A model generated the notes under the pieces. That model had not been told where the DNA came from. It saw only the letters and a program-made list of their open reading frames with translations, and made no database searches. Shown in pieces: positions 35,617-49,400 of a stretch of 64,000 nucleotides of DNA. The number at the start of each line of letters is the position of its first letter. Positions within the stretch are counted from its first letter, which is position 1. This DNA is from Vespa crabro. Taxonomy: Eukaryota; Arthropoda; Insecta; Hymenoptera; Vespidae. The stretch lies in NCBI RefSeq assembly GCF_910589235.1, contig NC_060960.1, positions 669,501-733,500 on the forward strand, in the 5' to 3' direction. A program made the translations under genes and the position numbers.

Positions 35617-37430
35617 TAATTACGAAAAGGTTAATCATAACGATAATAATATAGGTTATAATAAGGATAACAATAAACATAGTAATAGCAATAGTATTGA
35701 AGATTAATAATAACAGTAATAATAAAGATAATAATTACGGAAATAATCACGATAATAATAATGATAATGATTACGTTAATAATAACGAGTACAATAACGG
35801 TAATCATTACGATAAAAATAGAGGTAATAATAACGGTTATAATAATTATATTAATAACGGTAATAATGAAGATATTAATAACAGAAATAATAACGGAATT
35901 AATAAAGATATTAATAACAATTACAATAACGATAAAAATAACGGAAACAGTATCGGAAATATTAGAGAAAATAATAACGAATTGTACTACGATAATAAAA
36001 ATGTGAACAGTAAAGTTAATATTTAGAATAATAACATTGACAATAATAAAGATAATGATAACGATAGTAATAACGGTAATAATTATGGTAATAATAACGA
36101 TAATAATAACGATTATAATAAGGATAATAATAAACATAGTAATAACAATAGTAATGAAGATTAGTTATAACGATAGTAATATAAGTAATAAGAAAGATAA
36201 TTATAACGGTAATAATAACGGTAATAATAATGGAAATAATAACAATAATAACAACGGTAATAATAACGGTAATAATAGTGGAAATTATAAAAATAATAAT
36301 AACGGTAATAATAACAGTAACAATTATGATAATAATAACGATAATAATGTCAATATAATAACGGTAATAATAACGGTATTAATAATGATAATAATTACGA
36401 TAATAATAACGATTATAATAAGTATAATAATAAACATAGCAATTACGATAGTAATGAATATTAATAATAAGGATAATAATAACCATGATAATATGAGTAA
36501 TAAGAACAATAATAATAAACGTAATAATAACGGTAAAAATGATGGACATAATAACAATAATAACAACGATAATAATTACGGTAATAATAACGGTAATCAC
36601 AACGGTAATAATAACAATAATAATAACGATAATAATAACAGTAATAATAACAGTAATAATAACGGTAATAATAGCAATAATAATAACGATACTAGTAACG
36701 ATACTAGTAACTATTATAATAAGGCTAATAATAACGAGAATAATAACGGTAATATTAACGATAAAAATAATGACTTTTATAACGATTATAATAAGGATAA
36801 TAAAAACGCTAATAAGTACGATAACAATAGAGATAGTATTAACGATAATAATTAAGGTTAATAATAAAGATAATAATAAGGATAATAATAAATATAGTAT
36901 CAACGATAGTAATGAATGTCTATAATAGCAATAGTAATAAGGATAATAATAAAGATAACAATAACGATAATAATAATGTTAATTATAAAGATAATAATAA
37001 TGATAATAAAAACGATAATAATAAGGTAATAATTACTATAATAATAACAATAATAACAACGGTAATAATAACGATTATAATAAGGATAATAATATTCACC
37101 TTAATATCGATAGTAATGAAGATTAATAATGACGATAATATTAAAGATATTAATAATGCTAATAACAACGTTAATAAGAACGGTAATAATAATGGTAATA
37201 AAAATAGAAATGCTAACAATAATATGTACGGCAATAATCACGGTAATATTAACGATAATAATAATGATATTAATACAGGTAATAATAACGATGAAAATAA
37301 AAATAATAATACCGATAATAATAATAAAAGATAATTATAATGGTACTTATAGTGATAATAATAATGATAATCATAACAATAAATATGACAAATATAATAA
37401 TGTAATAATAACCGTAATAATAACAGTAAT
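35617..37430 (+). repeat. AAT-based array, left domain (AATAATAACGGT type)
   Basis: This is about 1.8 kb of triplet repeats in which AAT alternates with AAC, GGT, GAT and AAG; a 12-bp AATAATAACGGT/GAT pattern dominates. A longer module, recognisable by AAGGATAATAATAAACATAG followed by AATAGTAATGAAGATTA, recurs near 35662, 36119, 36418, 36876 and 37079, so this is not a plain microsatellite. Triplet composition leaves two of three frames open on both strands, which gives long Asn-rich or Ile-rich spurious frames. I see no gene. Confidence 0.93.
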
Positions 37431-40400
37431 AGTAACGCTAACAATAATCATTATAACCATAATATTATTCATAATAATCATAATAATCATTTTAATAATC
37501 ATTATAATCATATTAAAAATCATAGTAATCAATAATTATCGTAATAATAAATATAATTATCATAATAATTATTATGATGTTCATACTTATAATCATATTA
37601 ACTGTAATACTAATTATAATAATCATCATAACAATAATAGTAATAATAATAATCATATTGATATTCACTAAAACCATAATAATTATAACAATAATCATAA
37701 TAATCCTAATAATGCTAATAATAATCTTAATAAACATAGAAAATATAATATTCGCATTAATAATAATAATTACATTAATTATAATCATAATTACCATAAT
37801 AATAATCATAACAACAACAACAACAAGTAATATTACAACAATAATAATCATAATAATAATAATAATAATAGTCATAACATATATTATAATAATCATAATG
37901 ACCATAATAGTAATCATAGTATCAATCATAATATCAATAATAAAGGTAATAATAGTCTTAATAACCAGAATAGAAAACATAATTTCCCATAATAATCGTA
38001 ATAATAATCATAATAATCATAGTAATCAAAATAATTATAATAATTATCATAATAGAAATAATAATAATTATAATAATTAAAAAAATCACTATAATAATCA
38101 TAATAGTTTTCATAATAAATATAATATAAATCTTAATAATCATAAAAATTAGAATAATAATCGTATTAATAATAATAATAAAAATAATAATCATAATAAT
38201 GATCAGAATAATAACAATAATCATAATTATCATAATTAATATGACATTCATAATAATATTAATAAGATTAATAACAATCATAATAATTATAATAATACTA
38301 ATAATAATCATAATAATCATAATCATAATCCTAATGATCATTATTAGAATCATAATGATTTTATTTAGCGTAATAATGCTGATAATAATCATAATAATAA
38401 TCATTATTAATATAATAACTTTAATAATGTTGATAACAATAATAATCTCAATAATCATAATAATTATATTAACAATCACAATATTATAATAAAAATTACA
38501 ATAACGTTAATACTACTAATAATAACCATATCTTATTAATCGTAGTAATATTCAAATAATCATAGTAATCATAATAATAATCATACTAACAATCATAATA
38601 AATATAATAAAAATCATAATAATCATAATAATAATCATAATAATCATGATAATTATAATAATTATAAAAGTATTCATAATAATCGTAATCATAATCATAA
38701 AAAAATAATATTCATTATGTTCTTAATAATTGTAATAAATCTGATAGTTATTGAAATAATAATCATAATCATAATGATAATGATATTAATAATTAATAAG
38801 ATAAACATAAAAAATATAATAATAATAATTCTAAAAATAATTATCGTAATACACATAATAATAATAAGAATAATCATTAGGTACAAAATAAAACTAATAA
38901 TAATCATATGATCATAATAATATTTACAATAATGGTAATAATCATGATAATCTTAATAATTATCATAATAAATAAATTGTCTATAATAATCCAAATGAGA
39001 ATAATAATAGTCATAATAATGTTAAAAATAATCATAATTATTGTCATAAAAATAAAATTACCATAATAATCTTAATAAGAATAGTAATAGTCATAATAAT
39101 TATAATAAGAAACATAATATTCTTAATAAATATAATAATAATCATTATAATTATAAAAATAATCATAATAAACATAATAATAATTTTAATATCTATAATA
39201 ATCATAATAATAATCATTATAAACATAATATTTACCATAATAATCATATTAGTAACTATAATAATTTCAATAATCGTAATAATGATAATAAATGCAGGAA
39301 CCATAATAATCTTAATAATAATCTTAATACCCTTAATAATCATAATAATAACCATAATAAACACAATTATAATATTAACCATTATAATTACAATCATAAT
39401 CATAATCTTAATTATAAGCATAATAATCATAACAAACATAATAAAAATCATAATAACTATATAAACAATAAAAATAAACATATTGATAATCATATTAACA
39501 ATAATAATCATAATAATAGTCATGATAACCATAATAATAATCATAATAATCATAATAATCATAATAATATTCATAATAATTATAATAATCATAATAATAA
39601 TCACAATAATATGCATAATATATGTATTAAACTTAATAATAACCATAATAATCATAATAAGCATAATATTCATAACAATTATCATAATAAATATAATAAT
39701 CCTAATAATAATCATGATTAACATAATCATCATGACAATAATCATAATAATCATAATAACCATATTCATAATCATAATAATAATAATACTCACAATGATG
39801 ATAATAACCAAAATGAACAATAATTATCATAAAGGGTATAATAACCATAATAATGCTAATAAGAATAACAATACTCATAATAATTTTAGTAAACATACTA
39901 ATAATCATGATAATAATAATAATAACAATAATCATGAAAATAATCATAATAATCATAATAATAACCATAATAATATTAATAATCTTATTACAAATCGTAA
40001 TAATATTCACAATAAACATAATAATAATAAAAGCCATAATAATGTTCATAAAATTATAATAATCATAATTATAATCATAATAATCATAATGGTTATAATG
40101 ATGATAACAATAATGATAATAATCATATTAAAAATAATAATTATCATAATACATATAATAAAAATAATAATCCTAATAAGAATAATAATAGCCATAATTA
40201 TTATAATAGTCACAATAATAATCATAACAATCATAGCCATAGTAATAATGATTATAATAAGCATATTAATACAGATATACCAATATAACAATAATATTAA
40301 TAATAATCATAATAACCATAATAATCATAGTAAATTTCATAATAACCATAAAATTCAGAATAATATTCACATTAATAATCATAATAATCATAATAATAAT

Positions 40401-40467
40401 CGTAATTAACTTAATAATAATCATAATAATCATAATAATGAATATAAAAACCATAATAATCATAATA
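37431..40467 (+). repeat. AAT-based array, right domain (AATAATCAT type)
   Basis: This is about 3 kb dominated by the 9-bp unit AATAATCAT with substitutions that keep the triplet phase in most places. The switch from the left domain is quick, around 37430-37460, where ACGGT/ACGAT triplets give way to CAT. The right end passes into satellite at about 40468, at the bases GGGACTGTCGGATTTAG, the same monomer position as the retrotransposon target. Open frames of up to 308 codons are composition artefacts. Confidence 0.93.
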
Positions 40468-43400
40468 CGGGACTGTCGGATTTAGAAATACCCCGACGAG
40501 TCGTGGGAAAGTCATGCGAGTGCCTTTCGAAGTATTGCAACTGTCGAACTTGAAAATATGTCAACTAGTCGAGGGAAAGTTATGCGAGAGCTTGTGGAAC
40601 CAATGCGACTGACGGAGATAGAAATATTCCGAATGACGAGGGAAAGTTATGCGAGTGCTTCTCGAAACAATGCGATTGTCGAATCTAGAAATATTCCGAT
40701 TATTCGAGGGAAAGTTATGCGAGTGTTATTGGAATCAATGCGACTGACGCACCTAGAAATATTCCGAACGACGAGGGAGATTCATGACAGTGCCTCTCGA
40801 AATAACGCGACTGTCGGAACTGGATATATTCTGACTGGTCGATGGAAGAATATGTGAGTACAGTTCGAACCAATGCTACAGGAGGACATGGAAACATTCC
40901 GACTATTTCAAGGATAGTTGTGGGATTTCCTCTCGAATCAATGCAACTGTCGGAATCGAAAAAATTCCAACTATTCGAGGTGATCTTATGCGATTGACTT
41001 ATAAACCAAGGCGACAATCGTGCTTGGAAATATACCGACTGGTAGAAGGAATGTTATGCGAGTATCTCTCGATCCAATGCGTCTCTCGGACTTGGAAATA
41101 TTCCGACTAGTCGAGGGAAAAATATGTGAGTACCACTCGAAACAGTGCGAGTGGCGGACATGGAAATATTCTGACCAGTCGAGGTAAATTTATGAGAGTG
41201 CTTCTGGAACCAATGCGACTCTCGGATGTATAATAATTCCGACTAGTCGAGATAAATATATGGAAGTGCCTTTCAAATTAATGCGACTGTCGAACTTGCA
41301 GATACTCCAACTAGTAAAGGGAAAGTTATGCGAGTGCTTATGTAACAAATGCGACAAATGGATGCAGAAATTTCCGAAAGACGAGGGAAAATCATGAGAA
41401 TTCCTCTCGAACATATGCGACTGTCGGACTTGGAAGTGTTCCATCTAGTCGAGGGAAAGATATGCCAGTCTCTAAACAATGCGACTGGCGTATATCGAAA
41501 TATTACGACAAGTCCAGGGAAAGTAGTGGGAGTTCCTCTTGAAACAATGCGGTCTTCAGACTCGGAAAAATTCCACCTAGTCGAGGGAAAGTCATGCGAG
41601 TGTATCTCAAACCAATGCGACTTTCGGACTAATAAATAATTCGACTAGCCGTGGGAAAGTTTTGCAAGTATCTCTCAAACCAATGCGAATGTCGGACCTA
41701 GGAATATTCCTCAATATGTCAAACGAAAGTTAAGCGAGGACTTGTGAAACTATATAACACTGTCCCATTCGTAAATATTCAAACTAGTCGAGGTAAAGTT
41801 TTGCGAGTGCATCTGGAACCATTGCGATTGACAGAAATAGAAATATTCCGATAGACGAGGGAAAATTATGAGAGTGTCTCTCGAACCAATGTGCTGACTT
41901 AAATATAAACCGAATAGTCAAGAGAATATTTTGCGAATGACTTGTGAATCAATGCGATTGTCGGACTTGGAAATATTCCGATTTGTCGAGGGAAAGTTAT
42001 GAGTATTCGTCTTGAACTAACATGATTATCGGACTAGGAAATTTTCGACAAGTTGAAGGAAAGTTAAGCGACTGATTGGTAAACGAATGCGACTGTCGTA
42101 CTTGTAAGTATACCTTCTAGTCGATGGAAAGTTATACGTTTACCTCTCGAACCAATTCGACTTTTGGTGTTGGAAATATTCCGACATATTCGAGGGAAAG
42201 TAATGCGTGTGACTTGTGAATGAATGCGATTGAAGTTCTTGGAAATATTCCAAGTAGTCGAGGAAAAGCTATGCGATTGCCTCTGGAAACGATGCGACTG
42301 TCAGACTTAGAAATTTTTTGAAGAAGTTATGGGAGTGTCTCGCGAAATAATGCGACTGTCAGAATTAGAAGTTTTCCGACTGGTTAAGGGAAAGTTATGG
42401 GTGTTCCTCTCAAAACAATGCGACAGGCGGACATGAAAATATTCCTACAAGTCCTGGGAAAGTTATTGGAGTTTCTCTCGAATTAATGCGACTAGGGGAC
42501 TCATAAATTTATGCGACCTCCTCAAGAAACAATGTGAATGTCGAACCTAAAAATATTCCGAAAAGACTTGGAAAAGTTATGCGAGAGCCTCTCAAACAGA
42601 TGGGACTATCGACTATGAAATATTCCTACTAGTCAAGCAAAAGTTATGCGATTGACTTGTGAATCAATGCGGCTATCACACTTGGAAATGTTCCGACTGA
42701 TCGAGCGAATTATATGAGAATGCCTCCCGAACCAATGCGACTGTCGCACTTGGAAGTATTACGACTAGTAGAGGGAAAGTTTGGTGAGTGCCTCTCAAAC
42801 CAATGAGAATGTTTTACATGGAAATATTCTGCCTAATCGAGGGTAATTTATGCGAGTGTCACTCGAACCAATGCGACTGTCGGATTTGGAACATTCCGAC
42901 TAATCATGGGATAGTTATCCTAGTGCTCCCGTTTTAATTCTACTCTCTGACTTGGAAATGTTTGGAGAAGTCATTATAAATTAATAAGAGTGCTTCTCGT
43001 ACCGATGCGACTGTCGGAAAAAGTAATATTCCTCTTAGTCGACGGAAAGTTATGCGTTTGAATACTGAACAATGGCGACTATCGGACATGGTAATATTCT
43101 GACTAGTCGAGAGAAAGTTGTATAAGTGCCTCAACAAGCAATGCGACTGTCGATCTTGAAGATATTTCGACTAGTCGAGTTAAATTTATACGAATGAATC
43201 TCAAAACAATGCCACTGTCGAACCTAGAAATATTCCGACTATTCGAGGGAAAGTTATGCGAATGCATCTCGAACCAATGTTGCTGTCAGGCGTAAAAATA
43301 TTCCGACGAGACTTGGGAAAATTATTCAAAGCCTATCAAAGCTATGCGACTGACGGACCACGAAATATTCAAACTAGTCATGACCAGTAATGAGAATTCC

Positions 43401-46400
43401 TCTATAACAAATGCGAAAATCGGACTTGGAAATATTCCGACTATTCGTGAGAATGTTATGTGAGTGACTTGTGAACCAATGCATCTATCGTACTTGGTAA
43501 CATTCCGACTAGTTGAGGGAAAGTTACGCGAGTGCCTATCCAACCAATGCGCCTGTCTGTCTTGGAATTGTTCCGACTAGTCGAGAGAAAGTTATACGTG
43601 TGCATCTCTAACCAGTGCGTCTTTCGGACCTAGAAATATTATCACTAGTCGAGTGAAAGTTGATCGAATGGCTCACGAACCAATGCGACAATCTGATTTG
43701 GAAACATTCTGACTTGTCGAGGGAAAGTTATGCGAGTCCCTCTCGAACCAACGTGACTTTCGGACTTGGAAATGTCTGAATAGCTGAGGGAAAGATATGC
43801 GCGTTCCTCTCAAAACAAAGCTACTGTGAGTCCTAAAAATATGTTGACTAATGGAGAAAAAGTTATGTGAGCGACATGTGAACTAATGCGACTATCGGAC
43901 TTGGTAATATTCCGATCAGTCCAGCAAAATTTGTGTGAGTATCATTCGATCCAATGCGACTGTCGTACTTGGAGGTTTCCGACAAGTCGAGGGAAAGTTA
44001 TGCGAGTGCATGACGACCCAATGCGTCTATTTCGCTTTGATATATTCCAACTAGTCGAGGGAAAGTTATGCGAGTGCATCTCAAACCAATGCGTCAGTCG
44101 CTCTTCGAAGTATGGCGACTTGAAGAGAGAAACTTACACGAGTGCATATCTAACCAGTGCGTCTTCCGGGTTAAGTAATATTCCGTAAAGACGTGGGGAT
44201 GTTCTACATGTACCTCAAACAACATTGCATCTTTTGTACCTGAATTTATTCCGACATATCAAGGGAATGTTGTGCGAGTGCCTCTCTAACCAATGCGACA
44301 GTCGGAACTGTAAATGCGGCTGTCGGACATGGAAATACTCCGATTATTCTAAGGTAAGTTATACGAGTCCTTCTCGTTCCAATGCGGCTCTCAGAAATGG
44401 AAATATCCTAACTAGTGAAGGGAATGCCATGCGAGTACAACTTGAAACTATTCGGCCTTCGGACATAGAACTATTCTGACTAGTCGAGTGAAAGTTACGC
44501 GAGGGCCAGTCGAAACAACGCGACTGTCGGACTTGGTAATATTCCGAATAGTCGAGATAAAGACGTGCGAGTGCCTCTCTAACCAATGCGCTCGACGTAA
44601 TTGGAAATAATTCAGTTAGTCCTGGGTAATTTATGCGAATGCCTCTCGAACCGATACGACTGTCTGATCTGGAAATTTCCCGAGTATTCGAACGAAAGTT
44701 ATGCGAGAAACGTGTAAACTATTGCGGCTGTCAGACTTGCAAATAACCCAACGAGTGGAGGTAATGTTATCCGAGTACCTTTCTAACCAAATCGGCTGTC
44801 TAACTTGGAAATATTTCTACCAATCGAGGAAAAGTTATGCGAGCGGTTCTAGAACCAATGCGACTGGCGTTCTTGAAAATATACCGACTTCTCGAGGGAA
44901 ATTTATGCGAGTGATTCTTGGACTAATAAGACTGTCGGACATGGAAATATTTCTACTATTCTAGGGAAAGTTATGCGAGTGCCTCTCGAACCAAAGCGGC
45001 TGTCAGAATTGGAAATATTCCAAATAGTCGAGGAAATGTTATGCGAGTGGCATGAGAACCTATGCGACTGTCGGACTTGAAAATAGTCTGTACATACAAA
45101 AGGACCTTATACCCGTTCTTTTCAAACTAATGCAACTTTGGGATATAGAAATATTCCAAGTATTCGAGGGATAGTTATGAGAGTTAATTAGGATCCAATG
45201 AGACTATTAGACGCGGTAATACTCCATCTAGGTGAGGGAAAGTTACGCGAGTGCATCTCGATCCAATGCGACTATCGTACATTGAAATATCCCGACTAAT
45301 CTAGGTTATGTTATGCGAGTAACATATGACCCAATGCAACTGTCAAACTTGGAAACATTCCGACCTAGTCGATGGAAAGTTATGCATGTGACTCTCGGAA
45401 CAATGCAACTGGCGGACTTGGAAATATTACGACTACACGAGGGAAATATGTGCAAGTGATTCTGGAACTAATGCAACTGTCGGGCTTAGAAATATTCCGA
45501 ACTGTTGAGAATTAGTTATAAGAATGTCTTTTGAACCAATGCGACTGTCTTGTTTGGGAATTTTCTGACTAATTATTGGAAAGATATTCAAATTTTTCTC
45601 GTACCAATGTGGTTGTCGGACTTGGAAACGTTCCGACTAGTTGAGGAAAACTTACTCGAGTGATTATCGAATCAACGTGACTGTCGCAGTTGGACATATA
45701 ACGACAAATCTATCGAATTTTGTGCGAAGGTCTTTCGAACCAATGCGTCTGTAGAACTTGGAAATATTCCGACTAGACGTGGTAAATTAATACGAGAGTC
45801 TCTGGAACCAAAGCTGCTGTCGTGCTTGGAAATATACCGCTTAGTCGAGGTGACTTGTGAACCAAAGTGGTTGTCGAACATGGAAATATTCCGACTATAC
45901 GAGGGAACGATATGCGAGTGCTACAGGTAACTGAAAGACTGTCGGACTTGGAATTATTCCGTCTAGTCGAGGAAATATGCGAATGACTTGTGAGCCAATG
46001 CGAATGTCAGGCTTGGACATATTAAGGCTAGACGAGCGAAAATTATACGACTGTCTCACAAACTAAAGCGACTGTCGGACTTGGAAAATTCCGACTAGTG
46101 GAGGGAAAGTTATGCAAGTGCTACTCGTACCAATGCAGACATAGACATTTTCTGACTAGTCGAATGAAAATTATGCGTGCGACCACCGATCTATTGAGAC
46201 TGTCGGACTTGGAAATATTCCGTATAATCTAGCGATAGGTAAGCAAGTGTCTCTCAGACCAATGCGACTGTAAATTTTAGAAATATTCCCACTAGTCCAG
46301 GGAAGGTTATGCGAGAGAATCTCGAGATAACGCGACCGTAGGGCATAGAAAATTTTCGATCAGTCGAGGAAAAGTTATACAACTGACTTGTATACTAATG

Positions 46401-49400
46401 TGACTTTTATGCAACTGACTTGTATACTAATGTGATAATTCCGACTGAACGAGAGAAACATATGAGTTCTTCTCGATCTAATTCGACTCTCGAACATAGA
46501 AGTATTCCAATTAGATGAAGGAAAGTTATGAGAGTGCTTCTCGAACTTACACAACTGTTGGACTTATCAAAATTCCGACTAATCGAAGGAAAATTATTCG
46601 AGTGCCTTTTTAACTATGGCACTGTCAGGTCTACAAATATTCCGTCTAATCCAGGGAAAGTTATGCGTTTGCCTCTCGAACCAATGCGACTGTCGAACCT
46701 AGATATATTCCAACTATACGAGGGAAAGTTATGCAAGTTTCTTGTGAACCTATGAAACTGTCGAATCTAGAAATATACCGTAAAGGCGAGGGAAAGTTTC
46801 TCAAATCCTTCTTGAACATATGCGACTGTCGAACTAGAAATATTCCGACTAGACCAGGAAAAATTATGTTTTAGAAATATTTCGACGGAAAGTTTTGCGG
46901 ATCTCTCTCGAACATATACGACTGTCGATCAACAAACATTTTACCTAGTCGAGGGAAAATTATGCGAGTGCCTTTCTAAACAATGCGACTATTGATCTTG
47001 GCAATATTCCGTATAATCGAGGGAAGATCATGCGAGTGACTTAATACCCAATGCGACTGTCTTACTTGGAAATATTCCGTTTTGTCCAGGGAATGTTATG
47101 CGAATACTTTGCCTGTACTGTCCTGGTACTATCGGATGTAGAAATATTCTTACTAGACGTGGAAAAGTTATACGAGTGACTTGTGAACCAATGCAACTGT
47201 CGGAAAGAGAAATATTCCAACTAGTAGAGGAAAAGTTATGAAAGTACCACCAGATCCAATGCGACTGTCGTACTTAGGACTAATCCGTCTAGTCAAGTGT
47301 TGGTTATGCGAGGAAATCGTGAATTAATGCGACTGTCAGCCCTGGAAATATTACGGAGCGTCAAGGGAAAGTTATGAGAGTGAACCAAGAAACAATGGGA
47401 CTGTTAGACTTAAAAATGTTCGGACTAGTCGATGTAAAGTTATACGAGTGCCTCTCTAATAAATGCGACTGTCGGACCAACAAACATTCTTACTAGACCA
47501 GGAAAACTTATGAGATATCCTTTCGAACCAATGCGACTGTGGAACATAGAAATATTCCTACTAGTCGAGGGAAGGTTATGCGGGTGGCTATCGAACCAAT
47601 GCCAATGTCAGCGTTAGCAATACTTCGTCTAGTCGATGGAAAGATCTTGCGAGTGACTTGTGCACCAATGCGACTGTAGGACTTAGCAATATTCCAAACA
47701 GTCGAGGGAATGTTATGCAAGAACGTCTCTTAGTAATGTTTCTGTCAAACCAAGAATTTCTTCGATAAGTCGAGGTAAAGTTATGCGAGTGCCTCTCGAA
47801 AAAATGCAACGGTCAGACGTAACAATATAACGTCTAGTCAAGAGAAAGTTATGCGAGTGATTTGTAATCAATACGACTGTTGGACATGGAAATATACCGA
47901 CTAAACAAGGGAAAGTTATTAGAGTCCCTCCAGAACCAATGAAAGTTTCATGCTTGGAAATATTCCTACTAGTCGGGGTAATGTTATTAGAGTGTCTCTC
48001 GAACTAATGCGATTATCAGACTTAGCAATATTCCGTCTAGTCATAGGTAGGTTATACGAATTACTTTTAATCCAATTCATCTGTTGTACTCGGAAATATT
48101 CCGACTAGTCGGAGTAAAGTTATGTGATTGACTTGTAAACCAATGAGACTGCCGTCATTTGCAAATATTCCGTCTAGTCTATGAAAAGTTATGCGAGTGC
48201 CTCTCTAAATAATGTGACTGTCGAACTTATAAAAATTCCGACTAGACGATGAAAATTTATCAGAGTGCCTCTAGAACCAATGCGACTATCGGACTTGAAA
48301 ATATTCCGTCTAGACGTGAGAAAATTATGCGTGTGACTTGTGACCCAATGAAACTGTCTTACTTAGAAATATTCCGACTAATCGAGAGAAGGTTGATCGA
48401 GTGACTCAAGAACCAGTGCCACTGACTGTCCTAGAATTGTTCCAAAAAGACGAGGGAAAGTTATATTTCCTTTTCAGCCACTGCGACTATCGGACATTTA
48501 AATTCTCCCACTTGACGAGGAAAATTTATGAGAGTTCTTTTCTAACCAATACGGACCAATACGGACATGTCGGACCTAAAAGTATTCCGAATAGCCTAGA
48601 GAATGTAATGATATTGCCTCAAGAGCCAATGTGACTGTCGAACTTGGAAATATTCTTGCTAGTCGAGAGAAATTTGTGCGAATGAATTGTAAACCAATGC
48701 GACTGTCAAAATTGGAAAAATTCTGACTAGTCGTGGAACAGTTATATGTGTGCCACTCTAACCAATGTTACTGTCGGGACTAGAAATATTACGATTAGTT
48801 GAGGAAAATTTATGAGAGAGCATCACGGACCAATGCGACTATCGGGTTTGGAAATATTCCGTCTAGAAATGGGAAATTTATGCGTATGAATTATGAGCCA
48901 ATGCAACTGTCTTACTTGGAAAGTTATGCGAGTGCCTCTCTAACCACTGTGATTATGGAACCTACATATATTTTAACTAGGCAACGGATAGTAAAGCGAG
49001 TGCCTCTCTAACCAATGTGACTGTCAGACCTAGAAATATTCCGACTAGAATTGGGAAAGTTATGAGAGTGCCTCTAGATCCAATGTGACTGTCGGACCTA
49101 GAAATTTCCGACTAGCCGAGAGAATTTTATGCGAGTGCTTCAAGAAACAGTGCGCCTGACTGTCCTATAATTGTTCCGAAAAGACGAGGGAAAGTTATTA
49201 TATTTCCATTCCAACCAATTCGACCGTCGGAGCATTAACTATTCCCATTTAGCGTGGCAAATTTATGAGAGTTACTCTCGAACCAGGGAAAATTCCGTCT
49301 AATCGACGGAATGCTATGCGAGTGCATCAAGAACCAATGCGACGGTCTGGCATAGAAATATTCCGACAAGACGAAGGAAAATTATGAGAGTGCCATTCTA

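Noticed and set aside
39483..40409. Open frame of 308 codons and many other long Ile- or Asn-rich frames in 35630-40460
   Set aside because: They follow from an AAT-based triplet array with no stop in two of three phases. They occur on both strands at the same place and have no domain-like sequence.
35617..40467. Array as telomeric DNA
   Set aside because: Units are AAT, AAC, GGT and CAT triplets, not TTAGG or another known insect telomere repeat, and the array is internal.
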